Positions 51,662 through 60,003 of a stretch of DNA of 64,000 nt are shown here, piece by piece. The notes beneath the pieces were generated by a model. It was not told where the DNA came from. It made no database searches and worked only from the letters and a program-made list of their open reading frames with translations. Position 1 is the stretch's first letter; each line of letters begins with the position of its first letter. This DNA is from Streptomyces sp. TS71-3 (GTDB lineage Bacteria; Actinomycetota; Actinomycetes; Streptomycetales; Streptomycetaceae), in the NCBI RefSeq assembly GCF_018327685.1, contig NZ_BNEL01000003.1, positions 3,224,001 through 3,288,000 of the forward strand, in the 5' to 3' direction. The position numbers and the translations under genes are program-made.

Positions 51662-53449
51662 TTAGCCGTGCCAAGACCGCCACAGGGCCGCGTAAGGGCC
51701 GTCAGCCGCCACCAGCGCCTCGTGGCTGCCGAGCTCGCTGATGCGGCCGTCCTCGACGACCGCGATCAGATCCGCGTCGTGCGCCGTGTGCAGCCGGTGC
51801 GCGATCGCCACGACCGTGCGCCCGTCCAGCACCCGGGCGAGGGAGCGCTCCAGGTGCCGGGCCGCGCGAGGGTCGAGCAGCGAGGTCGCCTCGTCGAGGA
51901 CGAGGGTGTGCGGGTCGGCGAGCACCAGCCGGGCCAGCGCGATCTGCTGCGCCTGCGCGGGCGTGAGGGCGAGCCCCCCCGAGCCGACCTCGGTGTCCAG
52001 GCCGTCGTCGAGGGCGTCCGCCCAACCCCGGGCGTCCACCGCCGTGAGGGCCGCCCACAGTTCGGTGTCCTCGGCGTCCGGGCGGGCCAGCAGGAGGTTG
52101 TCGCGCAGGGAGCCGACGAACACATGGTGCTCCTGGTTGACGAGTGCCACGTGGGCGCGGACCTGCTCCGCGGGCATCCGGGACAGCTCGGCGCCGCCCA
52201 GGGTGATCCGTCCGTCCCGCGGGGCGTAGATCCCCGCCAGCAGCCGCCCCAGGGTGGACTTCCCGGCACCGGACGGGCCGACGAGCGCCAGCCTCGTCCC
52301 GGGCTCGACTTCGAGGGAGACCTTGCGGAGCACGTCGACGCCAGGCCGGTACCCGAAGTGCACCGCGTCGGCGTGCACGGCGCGCCCGTCGGGGGTGAGG
52401 GAGGGATCGCCCTGGTGGGCGTCGACCTCCCGGACGCCCACCAGCCGGGCCAGCGAGACCTGGGCGACCTGCAGTTCGTCGTACCAGCGCAGGATCACTC
52501 CGACGGGGTCGACCAGCATCTGGGCGATGAGAGCGCTGGTCGTCAGCTGGCCGACGCTGATCCAGCCCTCGAGCACGTAGACCCCGCCGATCATGAGTAC
52601 CGAGCAGAGCACGGTCGTGTGAACGGCGTTGACGGTGGGGAAGAGCACCGACCGCAGCGAGAGCGTGTAACGCTCCCAGGCGGTCCACTGGGAGACACGC
52701 CGGTCGGACAGCTCGATGCGGTGGGGGCCGAGCCGATGGGCTTCCACCGTCCGCCCCGCGTCGACGGTCTCGGCGAGGGCCGCTGCCACGGCGGCGTAAC
52801 CGGCGGCCTCCGAGCGGTAGGCCGACGGCGCGCGCCTGAAGTACCAGCGGCAGCCCGCCACGAGCAGCGGCACGGCGATCAGCACGGCGGGGGCCAGGGC
52901 CGGAGCCGTCACGGTGAGACCGGCGAGCAGCAGCGCGGCCCACACGACACCGATGGCCAGCTGGGGCACGGCCTCCCGCATGGCGTTGGCGAGACGGTCG
53001 ATGTCGGTGGTGATCCGGGACAGCAGGTCACCCGTCCCGGCCCGCTCCAGCACGCCGGGCGGCAGCCCCACGGAGCGCACGAGGAAGTCCTCGCGCAGGT
53101 CCGCCAGCATCCGCTCGCCGAGCACGGCCCCCCGCAATCGCACCTGCCGCACGAAGTAGGCCTGCACCACCAGGGCGGCCGTGAACAGCACGATGGCCTG
53201 GCCCAGGTGGAGCCGCTGCAGTGCGTGGACGTCCGTCACGTCCTGCACGAGGTCCCCCAGCAGGTAGGGGCCCGCCATGGAGGCGATGACGGCGACGGCG
53301 TTGGCCGAGACGAGCAGCAGGAAGGCCCGTCGGTGACGGCGGAAGAGCTCACTCACGTAGGCGCGAACGGTCGCGGGGGCGCCGACGGGAAGGGTGTGTG
53401 CGGTAGTCGGTGCCGCCGGGTCGTAGGCCGGGGGCGACAAGCCGATCAT
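51662..53449 (-). CDS. ABC exporter half-transporter B (intact Walker A, degenerate signature)
   Basis: The 595-residue protein has six membrane helices (about 40-330) and an ATPase domain. Walker A is normal (GPSGAGKST, 391-399), as are the Q loop (VNQEHHVF), Walker B LVLDEATSLLD (516-526) and the switch histidine (IAHRL). The signature motif, usually LSGGQ, is LTPAQ (495-499). It pairs with the preceding gene, whose defects are the opposite. Together they form a heterodimeric exporter with one normal and one dead ATP site. The ATG at 53449 overlaps the stop of its partner and has GAGGAGATC upstream. Substrate unknown; lipid or drug export is the usual role. Confidence 0.9.
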   Translation of the reverse strand: MIGLSPPAYDPAAPTTAHTLPVGAPATVRAYVSELFRRHRRAFLLLVSANAVAVIASMAGPYLLGDLVQDVTDVHALQRLHLGQAIVLFTAALVVQAYFVRQVRLRGAVLGERMLADLREDFLVRSVGLPPGVLERAGTGDLLSRITTDIDRLANAMREAVPQLAIGVVWAALLLAGLTVTAPALAPAVLIAVPLLVAGCRWYFRRAPSAYRSEAAGYAAVAAALAETVDAGRTVEAHRLGPHRIELSDRRVSQWTAWERYTLSLRSVLFPTVNAVHTTVLCSVLMIGGVYVLEGWISVGQLTTSALIAQMLVDPVGVILRWYDELQVAQVSLARLVGVREVDAHQGDPSLTPDGRAVHADAVHFGYRPGVDVLRKVSLEVEPGTRLALVGPSGAGKSTLGRLLAGIYAPRDGRITLGGAELSRMPAEQVRAHVALVNQEHHVFVGSLRDNLLLARPDAEDTELWAALTAVDARGWADALDDGLDTEVGSGGLALTPAQAQQIALARLVLADPHTLVLDEATSLLDPRAARHLERSLARVLDGRTVVAIAHRLHTAHDADLIAVVEDGRISELGSHEALVAADGPYAALWRSWHG

Positions 53450-55377
53450 GCGATCTCCTCGATGTCTTCCAGCGGGCCGAGCGCGTCCATGTTCCGCAGG
53501 GTGTCCGGGGGCCCGGCCGGCGCGCCGGGGTCCCCGGACGCGCGGACGGGTGCCTGGTGGCCGTCCGGAGCGGCGCCGTGCCCGTTCTTGGCCCCCGGAG
53601 TCGCCGCTGCGGCGGCTGCCTCGTCCTCGGGGGCGCGGGTCACCACGGCCCGGTACCGCGGATCGATGACCATCAACTCGCGGTGTGTGCCGGTGGCGAG
53701 GACCTTGCTCTCGTGCACCAGCACGACCCGGTCGGCGCGGTCCAGCAGTAGCGGTGACGAGGTGAGGACCACCGTCGTCCGGCCGCTGCGCAGCCCCCGC
53801 AGGCCGTCCGCGATGCGCGCCTCGGTGTGGGAGTCGACCGCCGAGGTGGGCTCGTCCAGGACCAGCACCTCGGGGTCGGTGACCAGTGACCTGGCCAGTG
53901 CGAGGCGCTGCCGCTGGCCACCGGAGAGGGAGCGGCCGCGTTCGGTGATGTGGGTCCGCATGGGATCGGACGCGTCCGGTGAGCCCTGCACCAGCGCGTC
54001 CAGGACGTCGGAGCACTGGGCGGCTGCGAGGGCGCGTTCGGGCGTGACCTCGCCCGAGGCGGGCACGTCGAAGAGATCACCCAGCGTGCCGGAGAGCAGG
54101 ATCGGGTCCTTGTCCTGGACGAGGACCGCCGTGCGCGCGGTCTCCAGCGGAAGCTCGTCCAGGGCGATGCCTCCGAGCCGCGCGGAGGCGGGCTGGGCAC
54201 CGTCTGCTTCATCGCCGGCGGCATGGCCGCCGAGCCGCTCCGCCAGCCGGCCCGCCGCGTCCGGGTCGCCGCACACCACGGCCGTGAGTTGCCCGGCGGG
54301 CGCGAGCAGGCCCGTCTGGGGGTCGGACAGGTCGCCGCCCGGCCGGGGCCCGGTGCGGCCGCGTGACCCGCCCGCGTCCGTGGCCCGCCGCAACGACAGC
54401 ACCCGGGCCGCGCGCTGGGCGGACGGCCGCGAGAAGGAGTACGCCATCGCGATCTCCTCGAAGTTGCGCAGCGGGAGATTGAGCAGGGTGACGGAGCTGT
54501 AGACGGTGACCAGTTCGCCCACGCTGATCCGGCCCTGGCGGGCGAGTTGCACGCCGTGCCAGACGACCACGATCAGCAGGGCGCCCGGCAGGAGCACCTG
54601 CACCATCGCGATCAGCGACCACATGCGGGCACTGTGCACGGCGGCCTTGCGCACATCCTGGGAGGCACGGCGGTAGCGGTCGAGGAAGAGTTCCTCGCCG
54701 CCGATGCCGCGCAGCACCCGCAGGCCCGCGACCGTGTCGGAGGCCAGCTCGGTGGCCCGGCCCGCCTTGGTGCGCTGCTGGTCGGCCCGGCGGGTGGCAC
54801 GCGGCAGCAGCGGCAGCACGGCGACGGCCAGCAGGGGCACCCCGATGGCGACGATCACGCCCAGCGCGGGCTGGTAGACGAGGAGGCCGACACAGATGGC
54901 CACCACGGTGAGAGCAGCGGCCGAGAACCGCGACAGAGCCTCCACGAACCAGCCGATCTTCTCGACGTCGCCGGTGGAGACCGCCACGACCTCACCGGCG
55001 GCGACCCTGCGGGTCAGGGCGGAGCCGAGGTGGGCGGTGTGGCGGGCGAGCAGTTGCTGGACACGGGCGGACGCGGTGATCCAGTTGGTGACGGCAGTGC
55101 GGTGCAGCATGGTGTCGCTCGCGGCGATCATCACGCCGCACAGTGCGGTGAGCCCGCCGGTCAGGGCGAGTTGAGCGCCGTCGCGGTCCACCACGGCCTG
55201 CACGGCGAACCCCACCAGGTAGGGGAGCGACGAGACGGACAGGAGTGCAAGGAGCCCCCAGGCGAGGGACTTCACCTGCCCGCCGAGCTGGTTCAGCCCG
55301 AGCCACAGCAGGAATCGGGGGCCCGAGCGGGCGTCGGGCACGCCCGGGTCGGCGTACGGGAGGTCTCGAATCTGCAT
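53446..55377 (-). CDS. ABC exporter half-transporter A (no Walker A, intact signature)
   Basis: The 643-residue protein has six membrane helices (about 25-315) and an ATPase domain in which the Walker A loop is replaced by VVCGDPDAAGRLAERLGG (367-384), with no GKS/GKT lysine. The Q loop (VQDKDPILLSG) and LSGGQRQRL (484-492) are normal, and Walker B is LVLDEPTSAVD (505-515), but the switch histidine is lost (VVLTSSPLLL). It overlaps the partner gene by four bases. The C-terminal 60 residues are Ala/Pro/Gly-rich. The ATG at 55377 has only a weak ribosome site. Alone this protein could not hydrolyse ATP in the usual way. Confidence 0.88.
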   Translation of the reverse strand: MQIRDLPYADPGVPDARSGPRFLLWLGLNQLGGQVKSLAWGLLALLSVSSLPYLVGFAVQAVVDRDGAQLALTGGLTALCGVMIAASDTMLHRTAVTNWITASARVQQLLARHTAHLGSALTRRVAAGEVVAVSTGDVEKIGWFVEALSRFSAAALTVVAICVGLLVYQPALGVIVAIGVPLLAVAVLPLLPRATRRADQQRTKAGRATELASDTVAGLRVLRGIGGEELFLDRYRRASQDVRKAAVHSARMWSLIAMVQVLLPGALLIVVVWHGVQLARQGRISVGELVTVYSSVTLLNLPLRNFEEIAMAYSFSRPSAQRAARVLSLRRATDAGGSRGRTGPRPGGDLSDPQTGLLAPAGQLTAVVCGDPDAAGRLAERLGGHAAGDEADGAQPASARLGGIALDELPLETARTAVLVQDKDPILLSGTLGDLFDVPASGEVTPERALAAAQCSDVLDALVQGSPDASDPMRTHITERGRSLSGGQRQRLALARSLVTDPEVLVLDEPTSAVDSHTEARIADGLRGLRSGRTTVVLTSSPLLLDRADRVVLVHESKVLATGTHRELMVIDPRYRAVVTRAPEDEAAAAAATPGAKNGHGAAPDGHQAPVRASGDPGAPAGPPDTLRNMDALGPLEDIEEIA

Positions 55378-55544
55378 GGCGTCCCAGGGCTCGCGAAGTT
55401 GGGAATGAAACGGACAGGTGGAAGAGTGCCGATGGGAGGGGAAGGAGTAAGGGGGCGACGAGTCGTATCCGGAGGGTTCAAGACCCGTGGCGGGCGAACC
55501 GACAGAATAAGTGCGTAAACGGGCGGTGTGAGAGGACGTAAACC

Positions 55545-56417
55545 GTGACAGACTCCCGGCACGAGACGGCCCGGGGCAATCGATTTTTGACAGGCGGCAG
55601 CCCTTTTGCGCCGCATCGCGACGGGACGGCGCCACGTCATGACGTGGACCCCACGGCCGTGTCCGGCTCGCCGCCGGGGCGTCCGGGCGGGTTGGCCCGG
55701 GCCGTCCGCACCGCCATGGCCTGCGGCGTACTGGTGGGCGCCCTGGTCTCATGCGGGCACGCCGACGAGCCGGCAGCGGCGAAGAACGGCGCCGCCGCGG
55801 ACCGGACCGAGCACGCCCGGCCACGTCCCGTGGGTCTCGACCAGATCCCCGATGTGGGTGAGGCGCTGCGCCGTCGGATCCCATCCGGATCTCATCAGGT
55901 GGTAGCCGTTCACGGCAAGGGGCGGAATTCGGCCGACTCCACGGTGACGCTGTTCACCAAGCAGGGTGATGCGTGGCACAAGGGCCCTACCTGGTCCGCG
56001 CACAACGGCAAGAAGGGGTGGACCCGCGACCACCACGAGGGCGACAAGCGCAGCCCGGTGGGCGTGTTCACGCTCAGCGACGCGGGCGGGGTGCTGCCCG
56101 ACCCGGGTGCCAGGCTGCCGTACACGGCGTCCGCCGCGTTCCAGGCTCCGGCGTACTGGGGCAGGGAGTACCACCACGACTTCGACTACGTCATCGCCAT
56201 CGACTACAACCGCGTCAAGGGCACCCCGCCCGATGACCCGCACCGCCCTCAGGGCTATACGAAGGGCGGCAGCATCTGGCTGCATCTGGACCATGGCAGT
56301 GGCACATCGGGATGTGTGAGCCTGCCCGGATCCGCGATGGAGTACCTGCTCCGCACGCTGGACCCGCGGCAGCATCCCGTCGTGGTCATGGGTGACGACG
56401 CCGACCTGGAGTCCTGA
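55545..56417 (+). CDS. L,D-transpeptidase-like lipoprotein
   Basis: The 290-residue protein has a polar N-terminus, a lipoprotein signal whose lipobox is LVSC (Cys70), and a C-terminal YkuD-type domain: SPVGVFTLSDAGG (170-182), FDYVIAIDYNR and the catalytic HLDHGSGTSGCVSLP with S255 and C257. The domain joins wall peptides by 3-3 cross-links or attaches lipoproteins. The usual arginine after the cysteine is proline here. The GTG at 55545 has GAGAGGACG upstream; a GTG at 55659 would give a more typical signal length but has no clear ribosome site. It is next to two exporters, so an envelope role fits. Related YkuD-like erfK proteins of unknown substrate are an alternative. Confidence 0.82.
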   Translation: MTDSRHETARGNRFLTGGSPFAPHRDGTAPRHDVDPTAVSGSPPGRPGGLARAVRTAMACGVLVGALVSCGHADEPAAAKNGAAADRTEHARPRPVGLDQIPDVGEALRRRIPSGSHQVVAVHGKGRNSADSTVTLFTKQGDAWHKGPTWSAHNGKKGWTRDHHEGDKRSPVGVFTLSDAGGVLPDPGARLPYTASAAFQAPAYWGREYHHDFDYVIAIDYNRVKGTPPDDPHRPQGYTKGGSIWLHLDHGSGTSGCVSLPGSAMEYLLRTLDPRQHPVVVMGDDADLES

Positions 56418-56611
56418 GCGCGGCTTACGCCCGCGCCCCGCGTGCCATCGTGGCCAACCGCCGCCCGCCTGCCCGCCGTCCGTCAAGCAGCCGTCCGGTC
56501 GGCGACCAGCGCCCGGCGGTACGTCGCCGTGCACCCGCTGGACAGGCCCCCCGATGCCCGGATGGTCCGGCCCGCACGGTCCCGGCCGTTCTCCCCGCTG
56601 GGCTTCTGCCG

Positions 56612-57121
56612 TTACGTCCGTGCGTGCTGCTGGCCGGTCGCGGGTGCCTCGGCCGGTCCGCACCGTGCGGGAGCGCCCGGTGGGACGTCCGGGTCGTCCA
56701 GCAGGGCGGACAGCAGGCCGCCCAGAACCTCCCGCTGGCGGTCGCTCAGCGGCGCGAGGATCTCCTCCGCCGCCACCCGCCGCGCCCGCCGCAGCTCCTT
56801 GAGCGCCTGGCGCCCGTCGTCGGTGATCTCGATCCGTATCACCCGGCGGTTTCCGGGGTCCGGGGCCCGTCGCACCGAGCCCCGGCTCTCCAGGCCGTCC
56901 ACCAGCGTGGTCACGGCGCGGGGCACGACCTCCAGATGGCGCGCGAGGTCCGCCATGCTCGGCGGCGCCCCGTACTGAGCGAGGACACGGAGCAGCCGGG
57001 ACTGGGCCGGCGTGATGCCGAGCTCGGACCCCTCCAGATGGCGCTTCTGGATGCGGTGCACGCGGCGCGTCAGGCGCAGCAGCTGCTCGGCTAGCAGGCC
57101 GTCGGCATCTGGGGTGCTCAT
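56612..57121 (-). CDS. MarR-family transcriptional regulator
   Basis: The 169-residue protein is a winged-helix MarR: RRVHRIQKRHLEGSELGITP near residue 19, SRLLRVLAQYGAPPSMADLARHLEV, VVPRAVTTLVDGLESRGSVRR (recognition helix and wing start) and EITDDGRQALKELR. It is divergent from the ABC exporter gene, with a TCATTGT/ACAATGA palindrome in the 157-base gap, so it most likely represses both until a toxic compound releases it. The TAA stop lies 195 bases from the preceding gene. The start at 57121 is at the edge of the intergenic region with no close alternative. Confidence 0.93.
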   Translation of the reverse strand: MSTPDADGLLAEQLLRLTRRVHRIQKRHLEGSELGITPAQSRLLRVLAQYGAPPSMADLARHLEVVPRAVTTLVDGLESRGSVRRAPDPGNRRVIRIEITDDGRQALKELRRARRVAAEEILAPLSDRQREVLGGLLSALLDDPDVPPGAPARCGPAEAPATGQQHART

Positions 57122-57145
57122 GCGGGAACCATATCAGGGCTTCGT

Positions 57146-57170
57146 TCATTGTGAGTATAGGTAACAATGA
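57146..57170. promoter_or_regulatory. MarR operator candidate between marR and the ABC exporter gene
   Basis: TCATTGT (57146-57152) and ACAATGA (57164-57170) are exact inverted copies 11 bases apart, with TATAG-like sequence between. The palindrome lies 25 bases upstream of the MarR start and is AT-rich against its surroundings. Confidence 0.6.
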
Positions 57171-57278
57171 GCTAAGCTCTGTACGGCTTGCCTGGATGCT
57201 CGCCGCCGAGTGGTCGCCCAGCTCACGATGCCGCGCGTCCGCAGGCCTTCCTGTCGTCCCGATCCCCATAGGAGCCCA

Positions 57279-59078
57279 TTGCGCACCGAAAAGTCCCCCT
57301 GGACGCCGCCGGACGCCGATCCGGACCAGCCCCGCCAGACCCGCAGGATCCTCCGGCTCTTCCGCCCCTACCGTGGTCGCCTCGCCTTCGTCGGCCTGCT
57401 CGTCTGCGCCTCGTCCCTGGTGTCGGTCGTCACGCCCTTCCTGCTGAAGGCCGTCCTCGACACGGCCATCCCGCAAGGCCGCACCGGCCTGCTGAGCCTC
57501 CTCGCCCTGGGCATGATCCTCAGCGCGGTGGTCAACAGCGTCTTCGGCGTGTTGCAGACACTCATCTCGACCACGGTCGGCCAGCGCGTCATGCACGACC
57601 TGCGCACCGCCGTGTACGGCCGTCTGCAGCGCATGTCCCTCGCGTTCTTTACCCGCACCCGCACCGGCGAGGTCCAGTCCCGCATCGCCAACGACATCGG
57701 AGGCATGCAGGCCACGGTCACGTCCACGGCCACCTCCCTGGTCTCCAACGTCACGAGTGTGGTGGCGACCTTCGTGGCCATGGTCGCGCTGGACTGGCGC
57801 CTGACCGTCGTGTCGCTGCTGCTGATGCCGGCGTTCGTATGGATCAGCCGCAAGGTCGGGCGGGAACGCAAGAAGATCGCCACGCAACGGCAGAAGCAGA
57901 TGGCGGCGATGGCGGCCACCGTCACGGAATCCCTGTCCGTCAGCGGCATCCTCCTCGGCCGCACCATGGGGCGGGCCGACTCCCTGACGCGTTCCTTCGC
58001 GGTCGAGTCCGAGGGCCTGGTCGACCTCGAGGTCCGGTCGAACATGGCGGGCCGATGGCGCATGGCGGTCATCACGATCGTCATGGCCGCCATGCCCGCC
58101 GTCATCTACTGGGCGGCGGGCCTCGCATTCCACTTCGGCGGCCCGACCGTCTCGATCGGTACGCTGGTCGCCTTCGTCTCGCTGCAACAGGGCCTGTTCA
58201 GGCCGGCGGTGAGCCTGCTGGCGACCGGTGTGCAGATACAGACCTCGCTCGCGCTCTTCCAGCGCATCTTCGAGTACCTCGATCTGCCCGTCGACATCGA
58301 GGAGCCCTCGCGTCCGGTGCGGCTCGGCGAGGTGAAGGGCGAGATCCGGTTCGACGGGGTCGAGTTCCGCTACGACGAGAAGGCGGCTCCGACGCTCGAC
58401 GGCATCGACCTCACCGTCCCCGCGGGCGGCAGCCTGGCCGTGGTCGGGCAGACGGGGGCGGGCAAGTCGACGCTGAGCTACCTGGTTCCGCGGCTGTACG
58501 ACGTCACGGCCGGCCGCGTCACCATCGACGGTGTCGACGTGCGCGACATGGACTTCGAGAGCCTTGCGCGCACGGTCGGGGTGGTCGCCCAGGAGACCTA
58601 CCTCTTCCACGCCTCGGTCGCCGACAACCTCCGCTTCGCCAAGCCCGACGCCACCGACGAGGATCTGGTCGCCGCCGCCCGAGCCGCCCAGATCCACGAG
58701 CACATCGCGTCCCTGCCGAAGGGGTACGACACGCTCGTGGGGGAGCGGGGCCACCGCTTCTCCGGAGGCGAGAAGCAGCGTCTGGCGATCGCCCGCACCA
58801 TCCTGCGCGACCCGCCCGTGCTCGTCCTCGACGAGGCGACCAGCGCGCTGGACAACCGTACGGAGCAGGCGGTGCAGGAGGCCCTCGACGCGCTCTCCGC
58901 CGACCGGACCACCATCACCATCGCGCACCGGCTCTCCACGATCCGCGGCGCCGACCAGATCGTGCTGCTCGACGCCGGCCGGATAGCCGAGCGCGGCACG
59001 CACGAGGAACTCCTCCAGGCGGGCGGGCGCTACGCGGCCCTGGTCCACAGAGACGCACGTTTGGAGCAGGCGAAATGA
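57279..59078 (+). CDS. Homodimeric-type ABC exporter (drug/lipid half-transporter)
   Basis: The 599-residue protein has six membrane helices (about 25-320) and a complete ATPase domain: VGQTGAGKST (Walker A), VGVVAQETYLF (Q loop), FSGGEKQRLA (signature), VLVLDEATSALD (Walker B) and TIAHRLST (switch). Unlike the pair to the left it is complete in itself and should work as a homodimer. The TTG at 57279 is the best start: AGGAG stands four bases before it. The GTG at 57210 would add 23 residues with no ribosome site. It is divergent from marR and followed by an MltG-like gene. Multidrug efflux is the usual role for this arrangement. Confidence 0.9.
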   Translation: MRTEKSPWTPPDADPDQPRQTRRILRLFRPYRGRLAFVGLLVCASSLVSVVTPFLLKAVLDTAIPQGRTGLLSLLALGMILSAVVNSVFGVLQTLISTTVGQRVMHDLRTAVYGRLQRMSLAFFTRTRTGEVQSRIANDIGGMQATVTSTATSLVSNVTSVVATFVAMVALDWRLTVVSLLLMPAFVWISRKVGRERKKIATQRQKQMAAMAATVTESLSVSGILLGRTMGRADSLTRSFAVESEGLVDLEVRSNMAGRWRMAVITIVMAAMPAVIYWAAGLAFHFGGPTVSIGTLVAFVSLQQGLFRPAVSLLATGVQIQTSLALFQRIFEYLDLPVDIEEPSRPVRLGEVKGEIRFDGVEFRYDEKAAPTLDGIDLTVPAGGSLAVVGQTGAGKSTLSYLVPRLYDVTAGRVTIDGVDVRDMDFESLARTVGVVAQETYLFHASVADNLRFAKPDATDEDLVAAARAAQIHEHIASLPKGYDTLVGERGHRFSGGEKQRLAIARTILRDPPVLVLDEATSALDNRTEQAVQEALDALSADRTTITIAHRLSTIRGADQIVLLDAGRIAERGTHEELLQAGGRYAALVHRDARLEQAK

Positions 59079-59080
59079 AA

Positions 59081-59103
59081 ATATGCCCGGTTTCGGGGCA
59101 TAT
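59081..59103. terminator. ATATGCCC hairpin between the ABC exporter and mltG-like genes
   Basis: ATATGCCC (59081-59088) and GGGCATAT (59096-59103) are perfect inverted copies around a seven-base loop, two bases after the exporter stop codon. It could end transcription, control the next gene, or be a protein site. Confidence 0.5.
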
Positions 59104-59121
59104 GCGGGTTACCGTGCCGCC

Positions 59122-59979
59122 ATGAGATCCACACCCCCGCGACGGAGGCGGAGCAGGGCACGGCTCACGCGCCGAGGCCGGCTCGTGGTGAGCACCGCAT
59201 GTGCGCTCGCCCTCGGTGCCGTCATCGCGGTGATCGTGACATCGCTGGCACCCGACGAGCACCACACGGAGCCCCCGCAGACGCTGACGATCCCGGAGGG
59301 CTGGCGCACCAGCCAGGTGTACGAGGCAGTGGACAAGGCGCTCGGGGTTCCCGCGGGCACCGCCAAGAAGTCCGTGGCCCAGGTGCACCTGGCACTGCCG
59401 CAGGAGGCGCGGGGAAATCCGGAGGGGTACTTCTTTCCGGCCACGTACCTGATCACCCGGCACACGACCCCGGTGTCGCTGCTGACCGAGATGGTGGAGA
59501 CCGCGAACAAGAAGTTCAGCGACCGGGGCGTGACGACAGGGGCCCAGGGGAACGCCCTGAACGTCTACCAGGCCGTCACCATCGCCAGTGTCGTCCAAGC
59601 GGAGGCCGCCGGCCCCGACGACATGGGCAAGGTGGCGCGCATCATCTACAACCGCCTCTCGCGCGGAATGCCGCTGCAGATGGACTCCACGCTGAACTAC
59701 GGGCTGAACCGCTCCACGGTCCACACCACCGAGCAGGACACCAAGGTCAACAGCCCGTACAACTCGTACAACAGGATGGGCCTTCCGCCCACGCCCATCG
59801 GCAACCCCGGCGCGCGGGCGATGCAGGCCGCGGTCAATCCCACGCCGGGCGACTGGCTGTACTTCGTGACCGTCAAGCCGGGGGACACGCGGTTCACATC
59901 GAGTTACGAAGAGCAGATGCGGAACGTGGCCGAGTTCAACCGCTATCACCAGGCCGCCCGGATAACGAGCCCCGGATGA
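59122..59979 (+). CDS. mltG: MltG-like endolytic transglycosylase
   Basis: The 285-residue protein has a basic cytoplasmic N-terminus (about 10 Arg), one membrane helix (about 26-45), then an extracellular YceG/MltG domain. The core IASVVQAEAAGPDDMGKVARII (about 161-182) carries the catalytic glutamate of MltG, and LSRGMPLQMDSTLNYGL and NSPYNSYNRMGLPPTPIGNPG follow. MltG cleaves growing glycan strands and sets their length. It is shorter than the usual actinobacterial MltG, which lies beside aroE and ruvX, so this is probably a second paralogue. The ATG at 59122 follows the hairpin; the ATG at 59083 would lie inside it. Confidence 0.88.
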   Translation: MRSTPPRRRRSRARLTRRGRLVVSTACALALGAVIAVIVTSLAPDEHHTEPPQTLTIPEGWRTSQVYEAVDKALGVPAGTAKKSVAQVHLALPQEARGNPEGYFFPATYLITRHTTPVSLLTEMVETANKKFSDRGVTTGAQGNALNVYQAVTIASVVQAEAAGPDDMGKVARIIYNRLSRGMPLQMDSTLNYGLNRSTVHTTEQDTKVNSPYNSYNRMGLPPTPIGNPGARAMQAAVNPTPGDWLYFVTVKPGDTRFTSSYEEQMRNVAEFNRYHQAARITSPG

Positions 59980-60003
59980 CGACCCCCGGATGACGAGCTG
60001 AGT

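Noticed and set aside
47540..54502. A 2320-codon open frame on the plus strand
   Set aside because: It runs antisense through tesB, the Ski2-like helicase, and both ABC subunits and has no coherent domain; its composition is that of a reverse-strand shadow.
51662..55377. Pseudogene call for the ABC subunit lacking Walker A
   Set aside because: The frame is intact, the signature and Walker B are well conserved, and the partner has the matching opposite defect, so selection is evident.
53446..55884. A longer start for the ABC subunit at 55884
   Set aside because: The extra 169 codons are Arg/Pro/Ser-rich, antisense to the L,D-transpeptidase-like gene, and no family similarity begins before 55377.
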